A stretch of DNA of 64,000 bases. Origin: Ruminococcus sp. Lineage in GTDB: Bacteria > Bacillota > Clostridia > Oscillospirales > Ruminococcaceae. A program made the position numbers and the translations under genes. Below, in pieces: positions 9,186-22,446 of the stretch (positions within the stretch are counted from its first letter, which is position 1; each line of letters begins with the position of its first letter). The notes under the pieces are model-generated. The model saw only the letters and a program-made list of their open reading frames with translations. It did not search any database and was not told the origin of the DNA. Location of the stretch: the NCBI GenBank assembly GCA_017525915.1, contig JAFXSC010000022.1:62001-126000 (forward strand), read 5' to 3'.

Positions 9186-9992
9186 TCAGCCCTCTCCGCC
9201 GTATATCCTGTAAAGGATAAAGTTCTTCAGCCTTGCCGGTACCGCCCTGTCGAGAAGGCATATCGCCTTGTACTGCACACCGACCGTGTAAAGCGGTTTA
9301 AGGCGTCTGCGGCTGAGTGCGATGGCGACTATCTTCCGTGCAACGCTTTCGGGAGAAGCTCCGCTCTGCTCGTCCTTTTCCATAACGGCGACGGAACGTG
9401 CTATCCTTCCGCGGTAAACATCATCGCCCTGCACCGAAGCCTTCCGCGCTGCCGTGAAGCCGGTCCTTGTGTCGCCGAGCATCACCGCGCAGACCTCTGT
9501 CCCGAAGGGTCTGACCTCGTTCGCAAGTGCGGCAGTATAGCAGTTCACGCCAGCCTTGCTCGCGGAATACCACGCCTGAAACGGTATCGGCATGACTGCC
9601 GCGACACTGCTGATATTGACTATCCTGCCGTGTCCGCGCTTCCGCATATATGGTACGACCGCACTGCAAACGTTTGCTGTGCCGACAAGGTTGACGGCAA
9701 GCTGATGCGAAGCATCGGTGCTCCCGGTGAATTCCGCCGCGCCCGAAATGCCGTAGCCGGCGCAGTTTATAAGCAGGTCGATGTTCCGCTCGCGCCTCCA
9801 TACCTCTGCAACAGCCTTCCTTACGGCTGCTTCGTCCGTTACGTCCGCCGGAATGTGGAAAACTCCCTCCGCTCCGGTCTCACGCCGTGAAAGCTCGTAT
9901 ACGGTCCAGCCGAGAGCGCTGAGCCTGCGGACGGCAGCGCGACCTATCCCGCTGCTGCCGCCGGTAATAATTGCTGTTTTACTCATTCTCAT
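9186..9992 (-). CDS. Short-chain dehydrogenase/reductase
   Basis: A 268-residue classical SDR oxidoreductase. TGGSSGIG near residue 11 is the NAD(P)-binding glycine motif, NCAG is the structural motif, and Ser in NISSV with YSASK forms the catalytic Ser-Tyr-Lys set. Such enzymes interconvert alcohols and ketones with NAD(P)H in the cytosol; the substrate cannot be inferred. Two start codons, 9992 and 9986, are both possible behind AGGA. It starts 6 bases after the stop of the 970-residue secreted protein, so it is the last gene of that operon although its enzymology looks unrelated to the membrane proteins upstream. Confidence 0.85.
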   Translation of the reverse strand: MRMSKTAIITGGSSGIGRAAVRRLSALGWTVYELSRRETGAEGVFHIPADVTDEAAVRKAVAEVWRRERNIDLLINCAGYGISGAAEFTGSTDASHQLAVNLVGTANVCSAVVPYMRKRGHGRIVNISSVAAVMPIPFQAWYSASKAGVNCYTAALANEVRPFGTEVCAVMLGDTRTGFTAARKASVQGDDVYRGRIARSVAVMEKDEQSGASPESVARKIVAIALSRRRLKPLYTVGVQYKAICLLDRAVPARLKNFILYRIYGGEG

Positions 9993-9998
9993 ACTTCC

Positions 9999-12911
9999 TT
10001 AATCTTTATCAATGTGCTCGTTGCCCTTTTCGGAGGGGTCGGGAGTGCCGTACTCAAATTCATATACCTGCGTTCTTCCGGAACCAGCCTTCTTGTTGAA
10101 GACCTTCTTCTTGCCCTCGACCTCGACAACTACCACGAACGGCGAGTCTGAATCCTTGGTCCTGTCGGTGTAGTTCACGACACTTACGGAATACTTTCCG
10201 GGCTTAGGATTTGCGAAGTCAATGTGTTCGGCAGGATTTGAAACGATCTCGGACACCTGCATATCAACGTCGAGAACGCCGCCGTCTGCGGACCTGTTAG
10301 AGTAGTATATCTCGTTTCCGTTCGGAGTTATAACGTGGAGGTCAAGGTCATCGTCGGACTGCCAGCCGAGAGAGAAGTTTATCTTGCCCTTGCCTGCGCC
10401 CATTCTCTCGAGGGTATCGTTCATGGTGTCGAGAATGCTGTTTGAAGGGTCGGATTCGGGACCGAAGGTCTTCTGCTTGTCCTTGTCCTTGATGTATTCG
10501 CACACGCTGACGTGGAAGGCTGCTTCCTCGAGCTTTGTATCCTTGTCCTTGTAATTCTCGGCTTTCAGGGAGATCTCCTTACCTGCACCGCTTATCTTGT
10601 AGAACTTCTCGGTTTTCTTTTCACCGCAGGTGATAGTCACGCGGTAGCCGTCGATATAGCCCTTCTCAGCGACTTCCGACTTCTCCGGGAGCGTGAAGTT
10701 TATCATTCCGTCCTTGACTATGACCTCGCCTATCGGCTTGGGAGCAAACATCGTCCAGACCGTATAGCCGCTGGTAACGCTCTTGGTATTCGCGCCGCCG
10801 TCTATTTCGAGGGTGTAGGTATTTTTGCCGATAGTCTCATACGCCGCCGGCTTGTACATTATGCCGCTCCGGGTTATTGTGTAATCCTTGTTACCTATGG
10901 GGATAAGCTCAAAGTCAGTGAGCTCCTTGTAGTTTTCGTCGTAGGCGAGGAGGACGCTCACCTGCTGCTGACGTCCCTGAGGCGGCCTTACCGGATATAT
11001 CCTCCGGACAGTCGTCTGATATGCCTGATTCTTGATGACCGCGTGCTCGCCCTGTACGGTACCCTTGCGGCTCAGCGCCCAGCTGCTCTCCGTACCCGGA
11101 TTCTGGTACCACCTTGCGGCAAGCTTATAGAATATGATCTGGTTAGCCTTTATGAAGTTCCTGTACTGCTTCGTCAGCTCAACCTCGTCCATGTCGAAGG
11201 CTTTCTTCAGAGTCGGAGTAAAGCCGCCTGCTTCTCCGTAGGCTGTCAGCAGTTCGCCGAATGTCAGCGATTTCTTGTGCTTCAGCAGATAATCGACAAA
11301 GTGACAGAGAGGATAACCCTGATCTCCTGCGCCGAATTTCTCAGGTGGGTTGCCTTCAAGCATCGGCGATACACTTATGCCGTCAATATAGGTCGAGGTG
11401 GAATCAATAGGTACGAAATATGTCTGCCACCTTTTCGAGTTTTCCTCTGAGACCGAAGTTATCTCCGAAAGTGCATCGCGTGCCTTGAACTCGATAAGCT
11501 GTGCCGTCGCCTCATCGAACTTAGTATTGGCCGTTGCCTTCCCGCGGTATTCTCTCTGGCTGACATGAAGCAGCTCGTGGATAAGAGTAGCAAGTGTCTG
11601 CCCGGTCGTATCCGAACCGGTCATTATGGGCTCTCCCTTGACAACAACGTAGTAGTTGCCCAACAGGTCAAACTGTGTAACTCCGCCTTGTGTGTAATTA
11701 TAGTCAAGATATACGTCAATGACCTGATTCGTGACAAAGTCATACCAGCCAACCTCTTTTTCGTCCGGGACTTTTACCTTCGCCTGCTCCTTCAGGTATT
11801 TATTGGCAATGCGGCAGTAATTGCCGAATTTCTTGTAGAAAGTGAAATCAAGGGGCTTTCCATTTTCATTCTGCTTTACCGTTTTATCAACATTGGCAAG
11901 AGCATCTGTATACCTCGAATCACTGCAAAGGATCCTATTTTCCTCCTGAATATACATCTGGTTAAATATTGCCATTTCCTTGGAATTTTGCGGGTCGGGA
12001 ACATCATTGTATTTTTTCTTATATTCTGCGTTTACAGTTTTTCTTATTTCCTTCTGTACATCATTGGTCAGTATCTCGGCTCTTAACGGATTAAGCTTTT
12101 TCATTTCTATTTCAACTGTTTGAGAGAACTTTACTCTTACCCTGTAAAGTTTTTTGCCGAGGTTTTTTACGTCACCGTCATTCGACACGTCATTCTCATA
12201 GACATACATTTTATCAAAGCCGCCGAGATAAACTCCCGTTCCAAAGTATTCAAAGCCGGCAGCCAGTGAGGGCATAAAGACTCCCCATACAAAAATGCTT
12301 ACTGCTGTCGAGAGCGTGATAGGACAGTTCTTGTTAGAATCAAAGCTCAGATGCCCGTTCTCTATCGTTATCGCATACTCGTTCCACACGCCTGTATCGG
12401 AGACACGGTAGACACTGAGATACGGATAGTTCTCCTCGAAAATACCGAGTTCTTCAAGGTCAAGGTCAACGTGGAACGTGCCGGGAAGCACTTCGTTCTC
12501 GGCAAGCCCTGCGTCGAGGTCCCACGCATACAGCACCCTTTCATCTGGCTCGATCTGCTGTATCGCTTCATTGAAATGCGTGAACTGTTCTTCAGTGCAG
12601 GGCGTCAGTGTGAACGTCCTGTCGTGGTCGAGGGCGTTTTCCTCCGCGGAAATGGTAACTCCCGGCTGAGGATTTATCGAGAATGGCTGACTGTTTCCCT
12701 GCGGGAGCACGATCTCCTGCTCCTGTTCGTTTTCTGTCTCAATGCTGCTGAGGAGGGAGTCCGGGGTTATGATGACAGGCTCGGGATCGTCCTTTTTTAT
12801 CAGCGGTATGAGGAAGCCTGGTGCGCCGAAGCCTGTAAACAGCAGCGCAAGGACTATCGCAGCAGATGTGAGCGCGATGCCTCGCCGTTTGTTGCTTTTC
12901 TTCGAGATCAT
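9999..12911 (-). CDS. Secreted or membrane-anchored protein with HExxH motif and YfaP/DUF2135-like C-terminus
   Basis: A protein of 970 residues with a basic N-terminus and one hydrophobic segment (about 13-35) acting as signal peptide or anchor. A central region contains HELLHVSQ near residue 443, followed 18 residues after the second His by FDEA; HExxH plus a downstream Glu is the zinc site of gluzincin metallopeptidases. The C-terminus (about 840-950) has DDDLDLHVITPNG and GGVLDVD, resembling DUF2135/YfaP-type beta domains. Its ATG follows the stop of the zinc-ribbon gene by one base, so the two are translationally coupled. The rest matches no family I recognise. Peptidase activity is inferred from the motif only. 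Confidence 0.65.
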   Translation of the reverse strand: MISKKSNKRRGIALTSAAIVLALLFTGFGAPGFLIPLIKKDDPEPVIITPDSLLSSIETENEQEQEIVLPQGNSQPFSINPQPGVTISAEENALDHDRTFTLTPCTEEQFTHFNEAIQQIEPDERVLYAWDLDAGLAENEVLPGTFHVDLDLEELGIFEENYPYLSVYRVSDTGVWNEYAITIENGHLSFDSNKNCPITLSTAVSIFVWGVFMPSLAAGFEYFGTGVYLGGFDKMYVYENDVSNDGDVKNLGKKLYRVRVKFSQTVEIEMKKLNPLRAEILTNDVQKEIRKTVNAEYKKKYNDVPDPQNSKEMAIFNQMYIQEENRILCSDSRYTDALANVDKTVKQNENGKPLDFTFYKKFGNYCRIANKYLKEQAKVKVPDEKEVGWYDFVTNQVIDVYLDYNYTQGGVTQFDLLGNYYVVVKGEPIMTGSDTTGQTLATLIHELLHVSQREYRGKATANTKFDEATAQLIEFKARDALSEITSVSEENSKRWQTYFVPIDSTSTYIDGISVSPMLEGNPPEKFGAGDQGYPLCHFVDYLLKHKKSLTFGELLTAYGEAGGFTPTLKKAFDMDEVELTKQYRNFIKANQIIFYKLAARWYQNPGTESSWALSRKGTVQGEHAVIKNQAYQTTVRRIYPVRPPQGRQQQVSVLLAYDENYKELTDFELIPIGNKDYTITRSGIMYKPAAYETIGKNTYTLEIDGGANTKSVTSGYTVWTMFAPKPIGEVIVKDGMINFTLPEKSEVAEKGYIDGYRVTITCGEKKTEKFYKISGAGKEISLKAENYKDKDTKLEEAAFHVSVCEYIKDKDKQKTFGPESDPSNSILDTMNDTLERMGAGKGKINFSLGWQSDDDLDLHVITPNGNEIYYSNRSADGGVLDVDMQVSEIVSNPAEHIDFANPKPGKYSVSVVNYTDRTKDSDSPFVVVVEVEGKKKVFNKKAGSGRTQVYEFEYGTPDPSEKGNEHIDKD

Positions 12912-12912
12912 A

Positions 12913-13503
12913 CTAATTCGCCTCCTCTTCCTCCGGATAGTTCATCCACTCATATGGTCCGTAGATATCCTCGTAGTATTCGACCGTTTCGCCCTCAGTC
13001 GTGGGCTGGATGTTATCGTATTCGCCGGCGAAAATGGCAGCGTTTATCCTGTCGTACTCAGCTGCCTGCTCCTCGCTTGTGGTGTCCTCGGGAACAATGT
13101 ACTCGCCGGGGTCCTCGACGTCTCTTGCGTCCTTTATCTTTCCGGGGATCACGATTATGCTCGCTGCAATAAGCCCCACACAGGCAGCAGCAAGGAGGAT
13201 ATTGCGTATAACTGCGCCCTTTGAAGCCTCGGCAGGCATAACAAGTCCCTTGAATGCGGCAAACGGTGACTGCGTTTTCGGAGCAGGTGCAGCAACTGGT
13301 GTGCCGTCAGCAGATGCGCGGCATTTCGAGCAGAACTTCGCACCGGGAAGCAATACCGCTCCGCACGAAGCGCAGAGTTTTTCCTCAGAAGCTTCAGGGA
13401 CAGCGGCAGGCGCCTCAACTGTCACGGCAGTTCTGCATTTTGAGCAGAATTTGGCACCGGGCAGAAGTTCTGCACCGCATTTCTTACAGATGTTCTCAGG
13501 CAT
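12913..13503 (-). CDS. Membrane protein with two zinc ribbons
   Basis: A protein of 196 residues. Two N-terminal zinc ribbons have ligands C6, C9, C20, C23 and C44, C47, C58, C61; both share the text LLPGAKFCSKC, showing recent duplication. A Pro/Ala-rich linker and one membrane helix (about 98-118) follow. The last 75 residues are strongly acidic, with no known domain, and would be outside the cell if the ribbons are inside. It lies between another zinc-ribbon membrane protein and the HExxH protein, with one base separating it from the latter. The function is unknown. Confidence 0.75.
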   Translation of the reverse strand: MPENICKKCGAELLPGAKFCSKCRTAVTVEAPAAVPEASEEKLCASCGAVLLPGAKFCSKCRASADGTPVAAPAPKTQSPFAAFKGLVMPAEASKGAVIRNILLAAACVGLIAASIIVIPGKIKDARDVEDPGEYIVPEDTTSEEQAAEYDRINAAIFAGEYDNIQPTTEGETVEYYEDIYGPYEWMNYPEEEEAN

Positions 13504-13533
13504 AGTATCGCTCCTTTCTTCAGCAAAGCCGGA

Positions 13534-14643
13534 TCATTTTCTCACGAGTGCTATATAGTTGGAAGTTCCGTCGGGGAGGTAGAGAGTTCCGAAGCCGTAC
13601 TGTTTTCCGTCAGCTCTCCAGAAGGTGTGGAGGTCGATGGTGACGACATCTCCGGAAATATTAGCGGTTGTGTGCATCTCGGTATTGCCGAGGTTCTTGT
13701 TTACACTGCCGGTGAACTGTGTAATATCCGAATCATCGTAATAATAAGGCTCGGAATAGGGCGGCTCAGCGTAGTACCAGTCAACTGTCAGAGTTACCCT
13801 GTCGCCGTCGAAGAAAAGCTCGATATTGTCTATCTCACGGGTTGAACCGATGTCCTTGGTGTCCTCGAATATTATCATATCCTTCCAGCCGCCGCCGAGT
13901 GCGTAGTAATTGTCGATAAGTTCTGCGCCCTCCGGAGGTGTCATGATTAGTCCGTTCTGACCGTAGCACCACTCGAATTCATCAAAGGTCGGGCGGTTGC
14001 GCGTTGAGTAGAACGCCGCTTCGCTCTTTGCTGCAGAATCGTCGGAAAGACCGCTCTGTGTGGTCGTCACTGGCTGGGTAGTGGTCTCCGCGGTAGTGGC
14101 AGTGGTCACAGTCGTAGTAGCAGTGGTTTCCTCAGTGGTGACCTGTTCAGTTTCAGTGGCTTCGGTCGGTGCAGCAGTCGTCGTTACGAGTGTTTCGGTC
14201 GTGGACGCAGCTGCGGTTGCGGTCGTATCAGTGCTGTCAGAGCTGCTTCCACTGCCGTTTTTCTTCACAAGGAGGAATATCAGCAAGCCTATCGCTGCCG
14301 CAAGGAGAACGCACAGAACTGCAATGATCGCTGCCATTCCTCCGCCCTTCTTACCGCCTCCGGAGGGCTGCTGCGGCGCCATATACGGCGGCTGTGGCGG
14401 ATAGCCATAATTATCCGGCGGCGGATAAGCCGGAGGTACAGGCTGCGAAGCATATTGGGGCTGGACAGGTGCAGTCGGATAAGCCGGCGGAGGTGCGGCA
14501 GGATACACCGGAGGTTCCGTAGACGGTACAGGTGCAGAGCCGAAAACAGGTTCGGTCGGAGCTGCCGGAGTTATTGTCTCGCCGCAGTAGGCACAGAAAA
14601 CGTCATCGTTTTTTATCATCTTTCCGCATTTAGGACACAACAT
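13534..14643 (-). CDS. Zinc-ribbon, Pro-rich, single-pass membrane protein
   Basis: A protein of 369 residues. One zinc ribbon (C3, C6, C17, C20) is followed by a Pro/Tyr/Gln-rich segment, a membrane helix (about 101-128), a linker of about 60 residues made almost wholly of Thr, Ser, Ala and Glu, and a folded C-terminal domain of about 150 residues rich in Tyr and Asp. The Thr-rich linker suggests a surface-exposed, possibly glycosylated stalk. The start at 14643 is preceded by GAGGTGAT; a longer frame upstream lacks a ribosome site. It is the first gene of the operon and directly follows a consensus promoter. I do not recognise the C-terminal domain. Confidence 0.75.
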   Translation of the reverse strand: MLCPKCGKMIKNDDVFCAYCGETITPAAPTEPVFGSAPVPSTEPPVYPAAPPPAYPTAPVQPQYASQPVPPAYPPPDNYGYPPQPPYMAPQQPSGGGKKGGGMAAIIAVLCVLLAAAIGLLIFLLVKKNGSGSSSDSTDTTATAAASTTETLVTTTAAPTEATETEQVTTEETTATTTVTTATTAETTTQPVTTTQSGLSDDSAAKSEAAFYSTRNRPTFDEFEWCYGQNGLIMTPPEGAELIDNYYALGGGWKDMIIFEDTKDIGSTREIDNIELFFDGDRVTLTVDWYYAEPPYSEPYYYDDSDITQFTGSVNKNLGNTEMHTTANISGDVVTIDLHTFWRADGKQYGFGTLYLPDGTSNYIALVRK

Positions 14644-14702
14644 ATATATCACCTCTTGATTATACAGCAAATTGTAGAAAAATTTGCTTTCTGTTTGAAG
14701 CA

Positions 14703-14731
14703 ATTATATCACATTAAGTATATAATGTCAA
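14703..14731 (-). promoter_or_regulatory. Consensus sigma-A promoter of the zinc-ribbon operon
   Basis: A perfect TTGACA (14726-14731), 17-base spacer and TATAAT (14703-14708) on the minus strand. This is the strongest promoter match in the accessory region, implying high constitutive expression unless repressed. Confidence 0.85.
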
Positions 14732-14796
14732 TGATTTGGGTGGATTTTGTTATAATTATTTAATGTTAGTTCACACTCTGTTCACAACTGAAATGC

Positions 14797-14830
14797 AAAA
14801 AAGCACCCCGCAGCTATTGCCGCGAGGCGC
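14797..14830 (-). terminator. Intrinsic terminator of the beta-galactosidase gene
   Basis: On the minus strand GCGCCTCGC pairs with GCGGGGTGC (14822-14830, 14803-14811; two G-U pairs) around a 10-base loop, followed by TTTTTT. Confidence 0.8.
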
Positions 14831-14845
14831 TCATAAACTATATCA

Positions 14846-19219
<4,374 letters not shown>

Positions 19220-19239
19220 TTAAAGGAGGACTTGAAAAA

Positions 19240-19716
19240 ATGAAAAAGATACTCTTAACATTCATGGCTGTCATCACAGCGGCACTGTGTCTCACGGGCT
19301 GCGGTTCTTCCGAAAAATCAAAGGAAGACCTTAACAAGGAAGCAAATTCGCTCTACAAGGCGGCTTCCGCTGCATTGGTCGATCTTGACGCGCAGGGCTG
19401 CAAGTTCCCGAAGGACAGGTACTTCATCGACAGTGACATGAACGTTGTCTGCGAGTCAGATAAGGACAGCGCGGCCTCCGTAAAGTCGAAGCTTTCCGGT
19501 TTTATAACCGCGGCAAAGACCTACGCAAAGGACAGCGTTGACATTGACGGCATGAAATGGATCCTCGTCTGCCGGAAGAACGATGTGGAACAGGTCTATA
19601 TCGCAGAAGCCAAGAACACCAAGACTATCGGCACTTATCCGGACAGCATAAAGATCGACTCCAGCCTCAATTTTGAAAGGCTTATAGTTGACCTTGAAGG
19701 CTCACGCGCTCAATAA
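19240..19716 (+). CDS. Small lipoprotein of unknown function
   Basis: A protein of 158 residues. A basic, hydrophobic leader ends in the lipobox LTGC, so it should be lipid-anchored at Cys21 on the outer face of the membrane. The mature part is Lys/Asp-rich with predicted alpha and beta segments (KEDLNKEANSLYKAASAALVD near the start, KWILVCRKND later). I recognise no domain; the size and layout resemble small pilin-like or substrate-binding lipoproteins but that is only a visual impression. It has its own consensus promoter, an AAAGGAGG ribosome site and its own terminator, so it is a single-gene unit. Confidence 0.75.
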   Translation: MKKILLTFMAVITAALCLTGCGSSEKSKEDLNKEANSLYKAASAALVDLDAQGCKFPKDRYFIDSDMNVVCESDKDSAASVKSKLSGFITAAKTYAKDSVDIDGMKWILVCRKNDVEQVYIAEAKNTKTIGTYPDSIKIDSSLNFERLIVDLEGSRAQ

Positions 19717-19722
19717 CAGGAG

Positions 19723-19747
19723 ATCACCTCTGCGGAGGTGATTTTTC
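19723..19747 (+). terminator. Intrinsic terminator of the lipoprotein gene
   Basis: A perfect 8-base-pair stem ATCACCTC/GAGGTGAT (19723-19730, 19735-19742) with a TGCG loop followed by TTTTTC. Confidence 0.85.
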
Positions 19748-19759
19748 TTATAAAAAGGC

Positions 19760-19788
19760 TTTACAAACCTCCTCAAATCTGCTATAAT
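19760..19788 (+). promoter_or_regulatory. Sigma-A promoter of the lepA-hemW operon
   Basis: TTTACA (19760-19765), 17-base spacer, TATAAT (19783-19788), 43 bases upstream of the lepA start. Confidence 0.75.
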
Positions 19789-19831
19789 TATAATGATATA
19801 TTATGCGAAAGCAAAGAAATGAGGTATAGCT

Positions 19832-21634
19832 TTGGCTAACGAAAAGATCAGAAATTTCTGCATTATTGCACATATAGACCACGGCAAGTCCACTCTCGCC
19901 GACCGTATCCTCGAAAAGACCGAGACTGTTGCGATACGCGATATGGAGGATCAGCTCCTCGACAACATGGACATCGAGCGCGAGCGCGGCATCACTATCA
20001 AGGCTCGTGCGGTACGTCTCAAATATACCGCGAAGGACGGAGAGGATTACATATTCAACCTCATCGACACCCCCGGTCACGTTGACTTCAACTACGAGGT
20101 CTCGCGTTCACTTGCCGCCTGTGAGGGCGCAATACTGGTCGTGGACGCTTCTCAGGGCATCGAGGCTCAGACCCTTGCAAACACTTACCTTGCCATTGAG
20201 CACGACCTTGAAGTCGTTCCGGTCGTAAACAAGATAGACCTCCCCTCCGCCGACCCCGAAAGAGTCTGCAATGAGGTCGAGAACGTCATAGGTATCCCTG
20301 CTATGGATGCTCCCCGTATCTCCGCGAAAATGGGCATTAACATCGAAGAGGTGCTCGAGAGGATCGTCACTGATATCCCTGCACCTAAGGGAGACCCGGA
20401 AAAGCCCCTCAAAGCCCTTATTTTCGACAGCTATTATGATTCCTACAAGGGCGTTATCATCTACGTCCGCGTCAAGGAAGGCACGGTCAGAGTCGGCGAC
20501 AATATCCGCCTCATGGCTACCGGTTCGGTCTTCTCTGTCGTTGAGGCAGGCTTTATGGACGCCAACTCCCTTGTGAACAACGGCTCGCTCGAAGCCGGTG
20601 AAGTTGGATATATTGCCGCTTCTATCAAGTCTATCGGCGACACACGGGTCGGTGATACGGTTACGAATAACGAACGTCCCTGCGACGAGCCGCTTCCCGG
20701 CTACCGGAAGGTCAATCCTATGGTCTTCTCCGGTATCTATCCGGCGGACGGCGCCAAGTACGGCGACCTCCGCGACGCCCTCGAAAAGCTCCAGCTCAAC
20801 GACGCTTCGCTCTCTTTCGAGCCTGAGACATCTATCGCTCTCGGCTTCGGTTTCCGCTGCGGCTTCCTCGGACTTCTCCACATGGAGATAATACAGGAGC
20901 GTCTCGAACGTGAATACAACCTTGACCTCATTACAACTGCTCCCTCCGTTATCTACAAGGTCACTATGACCAGCGGTGAGGTGCAGTATATCGACAACCC
21001 GACCAACTACCCCGACCCTGCGCTCATTCAGGTCGCTGAGGAGCCTATGGTCAAGGCGTCTATCCTCTCCCCTTCCGAATATGTCGGAAATATCATGGAG
21101 CTCTGTCAGGACAGACGCGGCGTTTTCAAGGATATGAAGTACCTCGATGATACCCGTGTTGAGCTCCACTATGAGCTGCCGCTGAACGAGATAGTATACG
21201 ACTTCTTCGATGTGCTGAAATCGCGCACGAAGGGCTATGCTTCGTTTGATTACGAGATGATGGGCTACGTTCCCTCGAAGCTCGTAAAGCTTGATATCCT
21301 CCTCAACGGCGAAGTGGTTGACGCTCTCTCGTTCATTATCCACACCGAAAAGGCTTACCCCAGAGCGCGTAAAATAGCCGAAAAGCTCAAGGAAAACATT
21401 CCGCGTCAGCTCTTTGAGGTGCCGATACAGGCTGCCATCGGCGGCAAGATAATCGCCCGCGAGACCGTCAAGGCTATGCGTAAGGACGTTCTTGCAAAGT
21501 GCTACGGCGGCGACATCACCAGAAAGAAAAAGCTGCTCGAAAAGCAAAAGGAAGGCAAGAAGCGTATGCGCCAGCTCGGTACAGTAGAAGTGCCGCAGGA
21601 GGCGTTCATGAGCGTTCTGAAGCTCGATTCCTGA
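19832..21634 (+). CDS. lepA: Elongation factor 4 (ribosomal back-translocase)
   Basis: A 600-residue GTPase, the usual family length. G-motifs [17 protein letters not shown] and NKIDLP are present near the start, followed by EF-G-like domains and the LepA-specific C-terminal domain ending in [17 protein letters not shown]4 acts on stalled or mistranslocated ribosomes and in ribosome assembly. The start is TTG at 19832, placed by the conserved N-terminus ([19 protein letters not shown]) and a GAGG ribosome site 7 bases upstream. It is the first gene of an operon with two small membrane-protein genes and hemW; lepA-hemW linkage is common in Firmicutes. Confidence 0.97.
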   Translation: MANEKIRNFCIIAHIDHGKSTLADRILEKTETVAIRDMEDQLLDNMDIERERGITIKARAVRLKYTAKDGEDYIFNLIDTPGHVDFNYEVSRSLAACEGAILVVDASQGIEAQTLANTYLAIEHDLEVVPVVNKIDLPSADPERVCNEVENVIGIPAMDAPRISAKMGINIEEVLERIVTDIPAPKGDPEKPLKALIFDSYYDSYKGVIIYVRVKEGTVRVGDNIRLMATGSVFSVVEAGFMDANSLVNNGSLEAGEVGYIAASIKSIGDTRVGDTVTNNERPCDEPLPGYRKVNPMVFSGIYPADGAKYGDLRDALEKLQLNDASLSFEPETSIALGFGFRCGFLGLLHMEIIQERLEREYNLDLITTAPSVIYKVTMTSGEVQYIDNPTNYPDPALIQVAEEPMVKASILSPSEYVGNIMELCQDRRGVFKDMKYLDDTRVELHYELPLNEIVYDFFDVLKSRTKGYASFDYEMMGYVPSKLVKLDILLNGEVVDALSFIIHTEKAYPRARKIAEKLKENIPRQLFEVPIQAAIGGKIIARETVKAMRKDVLAKCYGGDITRKKKLLEKQKEGKKRMRQLGTVEVPQEAFMSVLKLDS

Positions 21635-21646
21635 CAGGAGGTTATT

Positions 21647-22111
21647 ATGTTCAACTATATCGTTCTGTGGTTCCTCGCTGCACTGTTCACAGTCTCCGTT
21701 ATCACGGTACTGGCTGAGTTTGTGACGGCGCGGAATTCCGGCGCAGGAAGGTTCTTCCGCGCGATAAGGATAAGGCTCCGCGAGCTTTCGATAGTGAGAG
21801 TGTGCGTGACCTCGATAATGCTCCTGCTGTTCGGTCTTGCTATCGGCGACGATACTTTTTCCGGCATATGGGCTGCCATCGCGCTGCTGTTCGGAACGCT
21901 TGCCGTGCTTCACCCCGAGGAGCTTATGTACTATGACAAACACAGAAAAAAGGCAAAGCTCAAAAAAGGCTTGCTGCCGCTCACGCCGGTGCTTGCAGAA
22001 AATCCCGGCACTCCGCTGAGAGAGCTTCCGGAAACGCCTCTCCTGCATGAGCTTGCGCCGATGGAAACAGAGCCGGAGGAAGACTGCGGCGAGGAACAGA
22101 AAGGTCGATAA
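21647..22111 (+). CDS. Small membrane protein of unknown function
   Basis: A protein of 154 residues with three hydrophobic segments in the first 85 residues: two long membrane helices, and a third WAAIALLFGTLAVL. A basic stretch (KHRKKAKLKKG) then leads into a Pro/Glu-rich tail that is probably cytosolic. I recognise no family. It lies 12 bases after lepA with a good AGGAGG ribosome site and 2 bases before the next gene, so it is cotranscribed with lepA and hemW. Confidence 0.7.
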   Translation: MFNYIVLWFLAALFTVSVITVLAEFVTARNSGAGRFFRAIRIRLRELSIVRVCVTSIMLLLFGLAIGDDTFSGIWAAIALLFGTLAVLHPEELMYYDKHRKKAKLKKGLLPLTPVLAENPGTPLRELPETPLLHELAPMETEPEEDCGEEQKGR

Positions 22112-22113
22112 GC

Positions 22114-22446
22114 ATGAGTATTTACAATTGTCCCGCCTGCGGAAAAAAAGGCTTCAACCCATACACTAAGGGCATGGCAGGAAAGATGAACTCGAAGGGA
22201 AGACCCTGCAAATACTGCGGAAGGCTCTGCGTCAACGGCAAGGGCGCGACTATATTCAACGCGATATTCAGCCTTATCATCTTCGCCTGCTTCATACTGC
22301 TTTTCCTCTTTGCACAGAGCTATACATTCCTTGCGATACGCGAGGTGCCTCTCTATCTTCTCATGCTGTTAGCCGAATTTCTCGTTCCGAAGCTCGTGAA
22401 CGCATTCTTCTTCCGCATGACCGAATCCATAAGGCTCGATATATGA
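22114..22446 (+). CDS. Zinc-ribbon protein with two membrane helices
   Basis: A protein of 110 residues. Cys pairs CPACG near residue 6 and CKYCGRLC near residue 33 form a zinc ribbon; two hydrophobic segments (about 48-70 and 78-98) follow. No known family. The stop overlaps the hemW start by 4 bases (ATGA), so the two are translationally coupled. Confidence 0.7.
   Translation: MSIYNCPACGKKGFNPYTKGMAGKMNSKGRPCKYCGRLCVNGKGATIFNAIFSLIIFACFILLFLFAQSYTFLAIREVPLYLLMLLAEFLVPKLVNAFFFRMTESIRLDI

Noticed and set aside
14040-14240. Thr/Ser-codon repeats that look like a tandem repeat array
   Set aside because: They are the degenerate coding sequence of a Thr-rich protein linker; units are not identical and there is no CRISPR-like repeat-spacer pattern.
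20108-22048. A 646-codon minus-strand open frame opposite lepA
   Set aside because: lepA is certain on the plus strand. The long opposite frame follows from its codon choice and shows no family motif or ribosome site.
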